A stretch of 64,000 nucleotides of DNA from CBDIHP01 sp965279195 (GCA_965279195.1 CBDIHP010000017.1:1-64000), one strand, 5' to 3'; shown: positions 52,208-61,070, counted from the stretch's first letter. Numbers and translations: made by a program. Notes: generated by a model from the sequence alone, not told the origin.

Positions 52208-53374
52208 ATGCGCGCGGTCTGCTGGGAAGGCACGGGCAAGGTCCGTGTCAACAACGTGCCCGACCCGAAGATCCTGAATCCCCGTGACGCGATCATCAAG
52301 ATCACGACCACGGCCATCTGCGGGTCGGACCTCCACCTCTACGACGGGTACATCCCGACGATGGAGAAGGGGGACATCCTCGGCCACGAGTTCATGGGCG
52401 AAGTGATCGAGGTGGGCCCGGGGGTGAAGAACCTCAGGCCCGGCGACCGCGTGGTGGTGCCGTTCACCATCGCCTGCGGCAAGTGCCTGTCCTGCCAGGA
52501 CAAGCTCTGGTCGCTCTGCGACAACTCGAACCCGAACGCCTGGATCGCCGAGAAGGCCTACGGCTTCTCCGCCTCCGGCCTTTTCGGTTATTCGCACATG
52601 TACGGCGGCTACGCCGGTGGCCAGGCCGAATACGTCCGCGTGCCCTACGCCGACACCGGCCCGATCAAGATCGAGAGCGACCTGCCCGACGAGAAGGTTC
52701 TGTTCCTCTCCGACATCTTCCCCACCGGCTACATGGCCGCCGAGAACTGCGACATCCAAAAGGGCGACACCGTCGCCGTCTGGGGCTGCGGGCCCGTCGG
52801 TCAGTTCGCGATCCGAAGCGCCTACATGCTGGGCGCGGGCAAGGTCATCGGCATCGACGCGATCCCCAACCGCCTAAAGATGGCGAGGGACGCCGGCGCG
52901 GAGACGATCGACTATGACGAACTCGACGTCATCGAGGCCCTCACCGAGATGACCGGCGGCCGCGGTCCCGACCGCTGCATCGACGCCGTCGGCCTGGAAG
53001 CCCACGGCACCGCGCCGGGCGCCGTCTACGACCGCGTCAAGGCGGCCCTCTGGATGACCACCGATCGGATCAACGCCCTGCGCCAGGCGATCTACCTGTG
53101 CCGCAAGGGCGGAACTGTCTCGATCCCCGGCGTCTACGGCGGCATGCCCGATAAGTTCCCGATGGGCTCGGCCTTCGCCAAGGGGCTGACCTTCAAGATG
53201 GGCCAGACGCACGTCCACCGCTACCTGAAGCCCTTGCTCGAACGGGTCGAGAAGGGCGAGATCGACCCCTCGTTCGTCATCACCCACCGCCTCCCGCTCG
53301 AGGCCGCCCCGGAGGCGTACAGCACGTTCAAGAACGACCAGAACGAGTGCATCAAGGTCGTGCTGAAGCCATAA
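52208..53374 (+). CDS. Zinc-dependent alcohol/formaldehyde-type dehydrogenase (MDR family)
   Basis: 388 residues. Catalytic zinc ligands are expected in TTAICGSDLHLYDG and GHEFMGEV. The structural zinc site is CGKCLSCQDKLWSLC. The NAD site is WGCGPVGQFAIRSAYMLGAG. Length and the YGGYAGGQAEYVRVPYAD region resemble the glutathione-independent formaldehyde dehydrogenase-like branch, but the substrate is not certain. The gene is flanked on both sides by family A hairpin repeats. Confidence 0.88.
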   Translation: MRAVCWEGTGKVRVNNVPDPKILNPRDAIIKITTTAICGSDLHLYDGYIPTMEKGDILGHEFMGEVIEVGPGVKNLRPGDRVVVPFTIACGKCLSCQDKLWSLCDNSNPNAWIAEKAYGFSASGLFGYSHMYGGYAGGQAEYVRVPYADTGPIKIESDLPDEKVLFLSDIFPTGYMAAENCDIQKGDTVAVWGCGPVGQFAIRSAYMLGAGKVIGIDAIPNRLKMARDAGAETIDYDELDVIEALTEMTGGRGPDRCIDAVGLEAHGTAPGAVYDRVKAALWMTTDRINALRQAIYLCRKGGTVSIPGVYGGMPDKFPMGSAFAKGLTFKMGQTHVHRYLKPLLERVEKGEIDPSFVITHRLPLEAAPEAYSTFKNDQNECIKVVLKP

Positions 53375-53376
53375 TT

Positions 53377-53411
53377 GATGGGTGATGGGTGATGGGTGAT
53401 GGGTGATGGGT
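53377..53411 (+). repeat. GATGGGT heptamer tandem repeat, five units
   Basis: Five exact 7-base units directly after the dehydrogenase stop, followed within 40 bases by the partial inverse CCATCACC, so it can fold back. The complementary unit occurs at 19480. Confidence 0.9.
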
Positions 53412-53452
53412 GAGAGAATTTTTACCCCATTTCTCTTTATCCATCACCTATT

Positions 53453-53619
53453 GCGCTGGGCGAGCATCTCCCGATGCCACCCCCAGCGTGAGAAGCCGTA
53501 TCACCGAATCGGATCACCCGATCCGTCGACATCGGCCCTCGTCGACGGATCGGGAGATCCGATTCGATGCGACCACTCGTCAGGGGTAGGGGCGGCATCG
53601 GGAGATGCTCGCCCAACGC
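53453..53619. repeat. Family A long hairpin repeat, copy 3 (variant stems)
   Basis: 167 bases with the same GCGCTGGGCG edge and overall fold as copies 1 and 2 but different stems: GCATC-TCCC-GATGC outside, and GGATC-ACCC-GATCC / GGATC-GGGA-GATCC inside. The inner arms pair over about 26 bases with one mismatch. It lies between convergent genes. Confidence 0.88.
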
Positions 53620-53661
53620 TTTAGCCTGGCCGATCCTCGAAAGTCAAAGCGATTCGCGCGA

Positions 53662-54600
53662 TCACTTCTTGACCATCTTCCGGAACTGCGCCCAGGTGAT
53701 CAGTTCGACCCCCTGCGACTTGAGTTCGGCGGCGATGGCGGGGTCGGTGAAGATGCGACGGTCGCCGTCGCGGCGCTCGGCGCTGGTGGTCACGGCCTTG
53801 AGTTCGTCGTCGAGGACGCCGCAGTGGATGATGAGCTGGGTCACGCCCGGCTTGAGCGAGCGGATCGCCTTGAGGTACGCCGCGCGTCGGGATTCGTGGT
53901 CATCCCCGCTGTAGAGCTGGACGAGGTCGTCGAGCACCGGGAGTTTTTTCTCGTCGAGCTGCGCTAGCAGCTTGCGGCCGACCTCCTTGAACGCCGGGTA
54001 CTCCGACGCCACCGGGCCGTCGAGATTGCGCAGGAACAGGACGGGCAGGTCGTACCTGAGCCCGACCTTCACGTAGACCTCCAGGATGTCCGGCCGGGTC
54101 ACGACGGCGCCCATGTGGGTGTCGAGGTGGCTGACGGGGATGCCCAGTTGCTTCGCCCGTTCGACCTGGGCGGTCAGCTCGATCTCGACCTCGGAGGCCT
54201 TGGCGTTCTTGCGGACGGCGTCGGTGCCGCGCGGGAGGTAGCCTTCCTCGTCGAGCAGGCTGGGCACCTTGTCCTTCGAGGCGACGGGGCCCCAGCGGTA
54301 GTCCTGCCACTCGCTGTTGAGGGTCAGGTGCAGGCCATAGTCGAACTCGGGGTGCTTCCTGGCGTACTCGGCCGCCTCGCGGACCCAGGGGCAGGGGATC
54401 ATGATCGAGCAGGAGGTGACGATGCCCTTCTCCAGGCATTCGGCCGTGCCCTTGTTCACGGAGTGACACATGCCGGCGTCGTCGCCGTGGATGATGAGAT
54501 ACTTCTTCTTCGCCTGCGCGGGGCCATCGGCCGCGAGGGCGACCGCGAGGCAGGCGGAGACGATCAGGCCGAGGCCGAGCGCGACGGACCGGGGACGCAT
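53662..54600 (-). CDS. Exported ChbG/YdjC-type carbohydrate deacetylase
   Basis: 312 residues from MRPRSVALGLGL, with a signal peptide ending near ALA. The YdjC/ChbG metal site is visible: IIHGDDAGMCHSVNKG with Asp-Asp, YGLHLTLNSEW and VSHLDTHMGAV with His. These enzymes remove acetyl groups from chito-oligosaccharides or related sugars. The frame is open upstream of the chosen start, but the signal peptide starts here. It ends convergent with the dehydrogenase gene. Confidence 0.82.
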   Translation of the reverse strand: MRPRSVALGLGLIVSACLAVALAADGPAQAKKKYLIIHGDDAGMCHSVNKGTAECLEKGIVTSCSIMIPCPWVREAAEYARKHPEFDYGLHLTLNSEWQDYRWGPVASKDKVPSLLDEEGYLPRGTDAVRKNAKASEVEIELTAQVERAKQLGIPVSHLDTHMGAVVTRPDILEVYVKVGLRYDLPVLFLRNLDGPVASEYPAFKEVGRKLLAQLDEKKLPVLDDLVQLYSGDDHESRRAAYLKAIRSLKPGVTQLIIHCGVLDDELKAVTTSAERRDGDRRIFTDPAIAAELKSQGVELITWAQFRKMVKK

Positions 54601-54793
54601 CGGGAGGGACTCCGGGACGGAAGTCGGGGAAGGTGACGGGTGCCCCAGCATCCCAGCCCGCGGGCAGGCTCGCAAGGCGGGAGCCGGGTCGAGGGCTGGT
54701 GGGGGTGGCATTCCCAGAGGCCGACCGCTGTGCGACAATCCTCCCTCGATTTCCATCCAAGCCCCGTCGCCCAGCGGTCCCTGGCGTTCCCCC

Positions 54794-56524
54794 ATGGATT
54801 CACCGACCGAACCCTCGCAGAGCCAGTCGTCGCCCGCCCCCGTCGGCTCGTGGGGGATGGGGACGTCCCCGCTCGCGCAGGACTCGGTCTCGTCGTCCGA
54901 GCTGGCCTCGGCCCCCGGGCCAGTCTCGCTGATCGCGGGGCTCCGGCCCAGCCTGGAGCTGGAGGTGCACCAGCTCCGGCGCCATCGGCTCAAGGCGGCG
55001 GCGTGCGTCCTCTCGATCGTCTACGCCGTGGTCTTCCTCTGGAACCTGCGGAACTCGCTGTTCACACCGTTCGGGCGCTACTGGGTCATCCCCACGCTCT
55101 TCGGCGTCCGATTCGTGCTCGGCCTGTCGATCGCCGCGTTGCTGATGTCGCCGCTCCGGCTCGGGGTGCGGGGTCTCAAGTTCGTCGAGTTCGCCCTCTT
55201 CGGCGGGCTCACGATCCTGCTCGGCATTGCGCAATATGATGTCAATACGTATTACTTGAATGAGAATCACCTCCCCGCGTTCATCGCGTACGAGAAGAAC
55301 GGGGTGGTGCAGATCATCCTCCTGATGATCGTCTACGGGGTGTTCATCCCCAACAAGCCGAAGCAGACGGGGCTCGTGCTGCTCACGCTCGCCGCCGGCC
55401 CGCCCTTCCTGGTGATGGTCCTGATCCGCAAGTTCCAGGGGAACCCGATCCTGACCGAGATCGAGAAGGCCGAGACGCTCGGGTCGAGCCTGATCTACTG
55501 CTCGGTGGGGGCGATCCTGGCCTGGTACTGCACCCGCTTGATCCACGGCTTCCGGACCGAACTCCACCGCGCACGGCGGTTCGGCCAGTACCGGCTCGGG
55601 CGCAAGCTGGGCGAGGGGGGCATGGGCGAGGTCTATCTCGCGGAGCATCGCCTGCTCAAACGCCCCTGCGCCTTGAAGACGATCCGTTCGAACCGGCTCG
55701 ACGACGGCGTCTCGCTCTCCCGCTTCGAGAGGGAGGTCCGCGCCGCCGCGCAACTGAGGCACCCCAACACCATCGAGATTTACGACTACGGCCTGAGCGA
55801 CGACGGGCAGTTCTACTACGTCATGGAGTACCTGCGGGGGCTCGACCTGACCGAGCTCGTCACGAGGTTCGGCCCCCTGCCGCCGTCGCGGGCGATTTAC
55901 CTGCTCCGCCAGGCCTGCGCGGGCCTGCATGAGGCGCATGACCTGGGGATGGTCCACCGCGACATCAAGCCGAGCAACATCTTCGTGGCCTGCCGTGGCG
56001 GCGAGTGTGACGTGGCCAAGGTGCTCGACTTCGGCCTCGTGCGTCAGGTGGCCGAGTCGCCCGACGAGAAGCTAACGGCCGAGCGGAAGGTCAGCGGCAC
56101 CCCGGCCTTCATGGCCCCCGAGCAGGCGATGGGCTTCGCCAACCTCGACGCCAGGGTGGACATTTACGCCCTCGGCTGCGTGGCCTACTACCTCCTCACC
56201 GGCCGGCCGCCGTTCGTCCGGGAATCCCGGGTCGAGGTCATGTTCGCGCAGGCGAGGGATCCCGTGCTGCCCCCCAGCCACCTCCGCCCCGAACTGCCGG
56301 GCGACATCGAGGACGTCGTTCTCCGCTGCCTGGAGAAGTCCCCCGCCGACCGGTTCCAGACCACGCGATCCCTCTCCCGGGCCCTGGCCAACTGCACGGC
56401 CGCGACGGAGTGGGACGGCGAGGACGCCGAACGCTGGTGGGCGATCCACGCCCCGGCCGTCTTCAAGCCGCTGCCCGAGGACGAGATCGAGGCCAGCGTC
56501 GTCGAGGTGCCCCGCCGCATCTGA
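54794..56524 (+). CDS. Membrane Ser/Thr protein kinase
   Basis: 576 residues. After about 45 Ser/Pro-rich residues come five or six membrane helices (residues about 70-255), then the kinase domain from about residue 262. It has the glycine loop GEGGMGEVYLAE, VAIK-type Lys in CALKTIR, catalytic loop HRDIKPSNI, DFG and APEQA. This is the reverse of PknB, where the kinase is N-terminal and cytoplasmic with an outer sensor at the C-terminus. Here the membrane part comes first and may be the sensor. Substrates are unknown. Confidence 0.92.
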   Translation: MDSPTEPSQSQSSPAPVGSWGMGTSPLAQDSVSSSELASAPGPVSLIAGLRPSLELEVHQLRRHRLKAAACVLSIVYAVVFLWNLRNSLFTPFGRYWVIPTLFGVRFVLGLSIAALLMSPLRLGVRGLKFVEFALFGGLTILLGIAQYDVNTYYLNENHLPAFIAYEKNGVVQIILLMIVYGVFIPNKPKQTGLVLLTLAAGPPFLVMVLIRKFQGNPILTEIEKAETLGSSLIYCSVGAILAWYCTRLIHGFRTELHRARRFGQYRLGRKLGEGGMGEVYLAEHRLLKRPCALKTIRSNRLDDGVSLSRFEREVRAAAQLRHPNTIEIYDYGLSDDGQFYYVMEYLRGLDLTELVTRFGPLPPSRAIYLLRQACAGLHEAHDLGMVHRDIKPSNIFVACRGGECDVAKVLDFGLVRQVAESPDEKLTAERKVSGTPAFMAPEQAMGFANLDARVDIYALGCVAYYLLTGRPPFVRESRVEVMFAQARDPVLPPSHLRPELPGDIEDVVLRCLEKSPADRFQTTRSLSRALANCTAATEWDGEDAERWWAIHAPAVFKPLPEDEIEASVVEVPRRI

Positions 56525-56607
56525 GCCGGGCGCTGGACGGGCCGCCCCCGCCGTGCGATCCTGTCGGGCATCGACCCTCCGGCCCAGGATCCGTCGGGAG
56601 AATCCCC

Positions 56608-57990
56608 ATGCGTTCGATCGCCTACGTCTTGATGGGACTGTCCTTCCTGGCCGCGACCGCGCCGGCCGCCCGGGCGAATTCGGGCTGGTCCGCCGGCGCT
56701 GCGAGCGTCGACATCACGCCCAGCGGCCCCGTCTGGATGGCCGGCTACGCCGCGCGCAAGACCCCGTCCGAGGGCGTCGCACTGCCCATCCACGCCAAGG
56801 CCCTGGCGCTACGAGACGTCGGCGGGGCCACCGTCGTGCTCGTCACCGCCGACCTGATCGGGTTCGATCGGACGATCGTGGACGATGTCCTGAAGGTCGT
56901 CGGCCCGAGGCACAAGCTCCCACGTTCGTCGGTCGCCTTCTACGCCTCGCATACCCACACCGGGCCGCTGGTGAAGTACGTCGAGTCGACACTCTCGGCC
57001 TACAACATCAGCCGGGAATCGGCCGAGCGGAACGTGACCTACCGCAAGGAACTTCCGGGCCTGCTCGTCGGCCTGATCGACAGGGCGATCGGCAACCTCT
57101 CGCCGGCCGACGTGAGCCACGGCGTCGGCTCGACCGGCTTCGCGATCAACCGCCGCGAGAAGCAGAAGGACGGCACCTTCAAGATCGGCCTCAACCCCTC
57201 GGGGCCGACGGATAAGGATGTGCCGGTCCTGAAGGTCACGGGTGCGGACGGCAAGGTGAAGGCGATCGTCTTCGGTTACGCCTGCCACAACACCACGATG
57301 ACCGAGAAAATCCTCGACATCTCCGGCGACTACGCCGGGTTCGCCCAGGCCGAACTCGAAGCCCGACACCCCGGCGCGGTCGCCCTGTTCGTCACCGGCT
57401 GCGCCGCCGACGCCAACCCCAACCCTCGCGGCACCACGGACCTCGCCAAGGCCCACGGCAAGACGCTGGCCGACGCGGTGGGGGCGGTGCTCGACGCGAA
57501 GCTCATGGATCTATCGGGCCCGATCCGCGCGGCGTATTCCGATGTGCCGGTGAAGTTCGGCGGCCCCACCGACCGCGCGAGCTACGAGGCCAGGCTCAAG
57601 GAACCCGGATCCGGCCGCCAGGCCCACGCGAAGCGGATGCTCGGGGCCTTCGACCGCAACGAAGCCATCCGCGTCGAGTACCCCTACGCGGTGCAGGCCT
57701 TCGCACTGGGCGACACCCTCGACATGGTCTCGCTCGCCGGCGAGGTGGTGGTCGATTATTCGATCCGGCTCAAGGGCGAGCGCAGGGGCAAGGACGGCCC
57801 GAGGCTCTGGCTCGCGGCGTATGCCAACGACGTGTTCGGCTATATCCCGTCGAAACGCGTCCTGAAGGAGGGCGGCTACGAGGGGGGCGAGGCGTTCTAC
57901 TACTCGACCTTCCCCACCCCATTCGCCGACGACGTCGAGGAGCGGATCGTCGAGGGCGTGCACAAGACCCTCGAGAAGATCCGCCCGTAG
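56608..57990 (+). CDS. Exported neutral/alkaline ceramidase-type hydrolase
   Basis: 460 residues. The signal peptide probably ends ARANS. The catalytic domain shows GAASVDITPSGPVWMAGYA, the zinc-site SHTHTGP, ACHNTTMTEK, GCAADANPNPRG and SLAGEVVVDYS, all typical of neutral ceramidases. It is shorter than classic ceramidases of about 650 residues, lacking their C-terminal immunoglobulin-like domain. Activity on ceramides or other N-acyl lipids is not proven. Its TAG stop is the first three bases of a family B repeat. Confidence 0.85.
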   Translation: MRSIAYVLMGLSFLAATAPAARANSGWSAGAASVDITPSGPVWMAGYAARKTPSEGVALPIHAKALALRDVGGATVVLVTADLIGFDRTIVDDVLKVVGPRHKLPRSSVAFYASHTHTGPLVKYVESTLSAYNISRESAERNVTYRKELPGLLVGLIDRAIGNLSPADVSHGVGSTGFAINRREKQKDGTFKIGLNPSGPTDKDVPVLKVTGADGKVKAIVFGYACHNTTMTEKILDISGDYAGFAQAELEARHPGAVALFVTGCAADANPNPRGTTDLAKAHGKTLADAVGAVLDAKLMDLSGPIRAAYSDVPVKFGGPTDRASYEARLKEPGSGRQAHAKRMLGAFDRNEAIRVEYPYAVQAFALGDTLDMVSLAGEVVVDYSIRLKGERRGKDGPRLWLAAYANDVFGYIPSKRVLKEGGYEGGEAFYYSTFPTPFADDVEERIVEGVHKTLEKIRP

Positions 57991-58058
57991 GGCCCGCTAT
58001 TGCGGACCAGTTGTTCATGACAATGACATGCAGAAGTGGCCCGCAAAAACGGACCCTA
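57988..58058. repeat. Family B hairpin repeat, copy 3, carrying stop codons of both neighbours
   Basis: TAG (57988-57990, stop of the ceramidase gene) begins the element. GGCCCGC-TATT-GCGGACC (57991-58008) follows, then a 29-base spacer and GGCCCGC-AAAA-ACGGACC (58038-58055). It ends CTA (58056-58058), which on the minus strand is the TAG stop of the small gene at 58277. Confidence 0.9.
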
Positions 58059-58277
58059 CTTCGGCTTCCCCGACTCGTCGTCGACCTGTCCGAGCAGCTC
58101 GTCGCCGTCCTCGACGGCGATCCGGCCGCCATCCTTGCGGGCGATCTCGGCCGAGCCGGCTCCCACGGGCATGGGCGTGCCCGTGTCGCGCCCGCCGCGG
58201 TTGAGTTCGGCGCCGCCTCGGGTCGGGGCGACGGGGCCGCTCTTCTTGTGTTCGTCGTGCTTGGGTTCGTCTGGCAT
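58056..58277 (-). CDS. Small hydrophilic protein of unknown function
   Basis: 73 residues from MPDEPKHDEHKKSG. GGAG seven bases upstream of the ATG supports expression. It is highly charged, without Cys or hydrophobic segment, and probably disordered. The only hint of structure is GDELLGQVDDESGK near the end. Its stop lies in the family B repeat. It is divergent from the copper-storage gene, with 142 bases between starts. I do not recognise a family. Confidence 0.5.
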   Translation of the reverse strand: MPDEPKHDEHKKSGPVAPTRGGAELNRGGRDTGTPMPVGAGSAEIARKDGGRIAVEDGDELLGQVDDESGKPK

Positions 58278-58419
58278 CGTCCGTCTCCTGGATGTTGATG
58301 GACGATTCGACGTTGCAAGCGGCGGGCCAGGGAAGGGGGCCCGAGAATTGCGGCGAGGTGGCGCGGAGCCGGCGCTGGGTGACCGGCCGGGACACGACCT
58401 GACAACAGGAGACGCCACT

Positions 58420-58938
58420 ATGGATCGCCGCTCGATGCTCGGGATGATGGGCGTGGGGGCCGTCGGCCTGACCGCCTTCTCCGCCAGGGCCAACGCCGAC
58501 GACAAGGACGACGCGCAGGACAAGCACAAGGGCCACCAGGGCCACGACAAGATCCATCAGGATTGCCTCCAGGCCTGCGGCGACTGCGCCAAGGCGTGCG
58601 ACGAGGCCTTCCACCACTGCTACATGCAGGTCGCCGAGGGCAAGCGCGAGCACGCCCGTTCCCTGCACCTGGTCTCCGACTGCGCGGGCTTCTGCGCACT
58701 CTCGGCCTGCACGATCGCCAAGCACAGCCCCCTGATGGCCTACTCCTGCGATGCCTGCGCAAAAGCCTGCGCCGACACGGTCGCGGAGACCTCCAAGTTC
58801 GACTCGCCCGAGATGAGGGCGGTCACGAAGTCCCTCAAGCACTGCGAGGAGACCTGCAAGGCGATGGTCGCGGCCATGGGCAAGGGCCACCACGACCACG
58901 GCTCCGGGTCGAAGTCGTCCGGCCGAGCCGGTTCCTGA
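58420..58938 (+). CDS. Exported copper-storage-type four-helix protein (Csp1-like)
   Basis: 172 residues. GGAG lies nine bases before the ATG. The N-terminus MDRRSMLGMMGVGAVG looks like a twin-arginine signal, ending near RANA. The mature part has 13 Cys arranged along helices (QDCLQACGDCAKACDEAFHH, SDCAGFCALSACT, YSCDACAKACADT, KHCEETCK), plus His-rich ends. This matches the Csp family, whose four-helix bundles fill with Cu(I). Thirteen Cys and Tat export are the hallmarks of Csp1 rather than cytosolic Csp3. It likely stores or detoxifies copper outside the cytoplasm. Confidence 0.85.
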   Translation: MDRRSMLGMMGVGAVGLTAFSARANADDKDDAQDKHKGHQGHDKIHQDCLQACGDCAKACDEAFHHCYMQVAEGKREHARSLHLVSDCAGFCALSACTIAKHSPLMAYSCDACAKACADTVAETSKFDSPEMRAVTKSLKHCEETCKAMVAAMGKGHHDHGSGSKSSGRAGS

Positions 58939-59045
58939 CGCAGTCCGATTGCGACGACTGCGACGATTGCAGCCAATATTCTTGAGATATGGGCTCTCCC
59001 CGGCCGAAACAATGGACTGAATCGGTCCATTATGAGGGAGAGTCC

Positions 59046-61070
59046 ATGATCCCCAGGTCGCGCAAACAGGTCGGGGTCCGTCCCAGGCTCGAGCCGCTCG
59101 AAACCCGGCAGTTGCTCGCCGGCGACGTCCGGCTCAACGTGAACCCGTCGACCATCCAGATCCGGGGAAGCAACGACTCGGACGCCATCTTCGTCACGGC
59201 AACCGGCACCGAGCTGACCGTCGCGGGGATCAACGGCTCCACCGTGAACGGCAAGGCGTCCGTGACGGTGCCCCTCAAGAACAACCTGGTCATCCGGACC
59301 TTCGGCGGGCCCGACGAGGTCCGGATCGACAAGGTCAAGCTCAAGGGGCGGATGATCGTCAACACCGGCCAGGCCGACGACCTGGTGACGATCTACAACA
59401 CGACCATCGCCGGGACCGCATCCGTCGACGGCTCCGGGGGTTCCAACCACCTGGGCGTCGACTCGACCAACAAGTTCACGTCGCCGCCGGTCTACGCCAA
59501 CATTAAGTCGGTCGCCGAGTCGGTCCCGAGCCTGCCGACCTCCCAGGTCGTCGTGCGGGGGCGGTTTGACAACTCGGCGAGCCAGTCGACCGTGTACTTC
59601 GTGGGGAGCGACGGCTACCGTGTCGAAGTCCCGCAGACCCTGATCGTGCAGGACAGCGTCACGGTCGGCGTCCCGCCGCTGCTCGACACCCGGACGTTCG
59701 GCAACCCGGCCGGAATCGTCAGCGTCCAGGTCAGCCAGGTGAGCCGGAAGGGCAAACCCGAAGGCTCGACCGTCCTCTCCAACTTCCCGGTCGCCGCCCT
59801 CCCGACGACGGGGCTGTCCGCCGGGACGATCACGCTCCAGGCCCTGGACGGCATCAATTCGCTCCTTGCCTCCGCCGTCACGAGCTATCAGGCGGTCCAG
59901 AAGAAGGCCGGGACCCGCATCGACACGGGCCCGCTGATCGCCCAGATCGGCGTCCTATCCGCCCGGATCACGACACTCGCCGGACAGGTGACGGCCCTCG
60001 CCAACGGCTCGACGTCCTCAATCGCGCTGGGCAACATCAACGGCCAGGCGATCGCGGTCGACACCGCTTCGCTCGCCCTCGCGGACCAGATCCTGCTGGC
60101 TCAGGGGCTTTCCGTCACGGGCGGGGCCGGCGGGACGACCCCGCTGAACCTGACGGCTCTGGCCACCAGGACGCCGGATCAGGTCATCGCCGCCGAGATC
60201 AAGCAGCTCACCGCCGAGAACAAGCCGGGGCCGATCAACAACAGCCTCGGACGGATCCGTTCCGCCGGCAGCGGCTCGGTCGGGGTCGGCGGGCTCGCGA
60301 CCCAGTTGCTCGGCACCCAGACCTATGACGCCGCGACCCGACAGACCGGCGCGGACGTGACCGCCGGCTACGACCTCGCCTCGGTCATCCTGTCGACCTT
60401 CTCGGTCGCCCAGACCCTCCAGTCGGCGAACACCCAGCTCATCGCCGCAACCTCGACCCAGGCCGACTACGACGGCACGATCTCCAACATCCGCAACGCC
60501 GGCGTCGATCGGCTCAACGGCCTGACCAACGCGAATCTGGCCGCGCTGGAATCGCCGACCCCCGCCAATACCGGCTTGCAACAGGTCGTCGCCGAGGCGC
60601 AACGGACGTTCGAGCTGGCCTTCCGCGACGACCGTCCCGCCCGTTTGAGCGTCGCCACCCAGATCAACAACAATTACAACTTCATCAACACCGCGTTCGG
60701 GGGCGGCGGGGGCGGTGGCGGCGGATCGCTCAACGCGACGAACCTGTCGGGCATCTACCAGTTCACCGGGACCGGGGCCTTCGCCGGGACGTCGAACGGC
60801 AACATGACCCTGACCGTCACCGGCCAGAACGGCCAGAACATCACCGGGCGTGCCAACTTCACGAACCTCGGCGGTCAGAACCTCTCGGCAGTCTTCACCG
60901 CGGTCTACAACCCGGCCCTGCCGACCCGTAACTTCGTCGGGAATATCCAGGGCATCCTCAATGGCACCGACCTGAATTTCGCCGGCACGATCATCGGGCG
61001 GAGCATCTCCGACGGCATCCTCAACGCTGCGGGTGGCCAGAGCGGCACATTCACCCTCGGCTTGCAATAA
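59046..61070 (+). CDS. Large planctomycete exported protein (LEPLETRQLLA N-terminus)
   Basis: 674 residues. GGGAG five bases upstream supports the second ATG (59046) over 58989. The N-terminus RLEPLETRQLLAGDVRLN is the planctomycete extracellular-protein motif, which I take as its export signal. A beta-rich region follows (residues 30-260), then an Ala/Thr/Gln-rich helical region, a Gly run at about residue 558, and a C-terminal beta domain (TGTGAFAGTSNGNMTLTVTG). No catalytic motif is seen. It could be a surface or S-layer-like component. Confidence 0.78.
   Translation: MIPRSRKQVGVRPRLEPLETRQLLAGDVRLNVNPSTIQIRGSNDSDAIFVTATGTELTVAGINGSTVNGKASVTVPLKNNLVIRTFGGPDEVRIDKVKLKGRMIVNTGQADDLVTIYNTTIAGTASVDGSGGSNHLGVDSTNKFTSPPVYANIKSVAESVPSLPTSQVVVRGRFDNSASQSTVYFVGSDGYRVEVPQTLIVQDSVTVGVPPLLDTRTFGNPAGIVSVQVSQVSRKGKPEGSTVLSNFPVAALPTTGLSAGTITLQALDGINSLLASAVTSYQAVQKKAGTRIDTGPLIAQIGVLSARITTLAGQVTALANGSTSSIALGNINGQAIAVDTASLALADQILLAQGLSVTGGAGGTTPLNLTALATRTPDQVIAAEIKQLTAENKPGPINNSLGRIRSAGSGSVGVGGLATQLLGTQTYDAATRQTGADVTAGYDLASVILSTFSVAQTLQSANTQLIAATSTQADYDGTISNIRNAGVDRLNGLTNANLAALESPTPANTGLQQVVAEAQRTFELAFRDDRPARLSVATQINNNYNFINTAFGGGGGGGGGSLNATNLSGIYQFTGTGAFAGTSNGNMTLTVTGQNGQNITGRANFTNLGGQNLSAVFTAVYNPALPTRNFVGNIQGILNGTDLNFAGTIIGRSISDGILNAAGGQSGTFTLGLQ

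Noticed and set aside
53377..53411. CRISPR array
   Set aside because: The repeats are contiguous 7-base units without spacers, and no cas gene is in the window.
51980..53619. Composite transposon around the dehydrogenase gene
   Set aside because: The flanking elements have different stem sequences, no transposase is present and no target-site duplication was seen.
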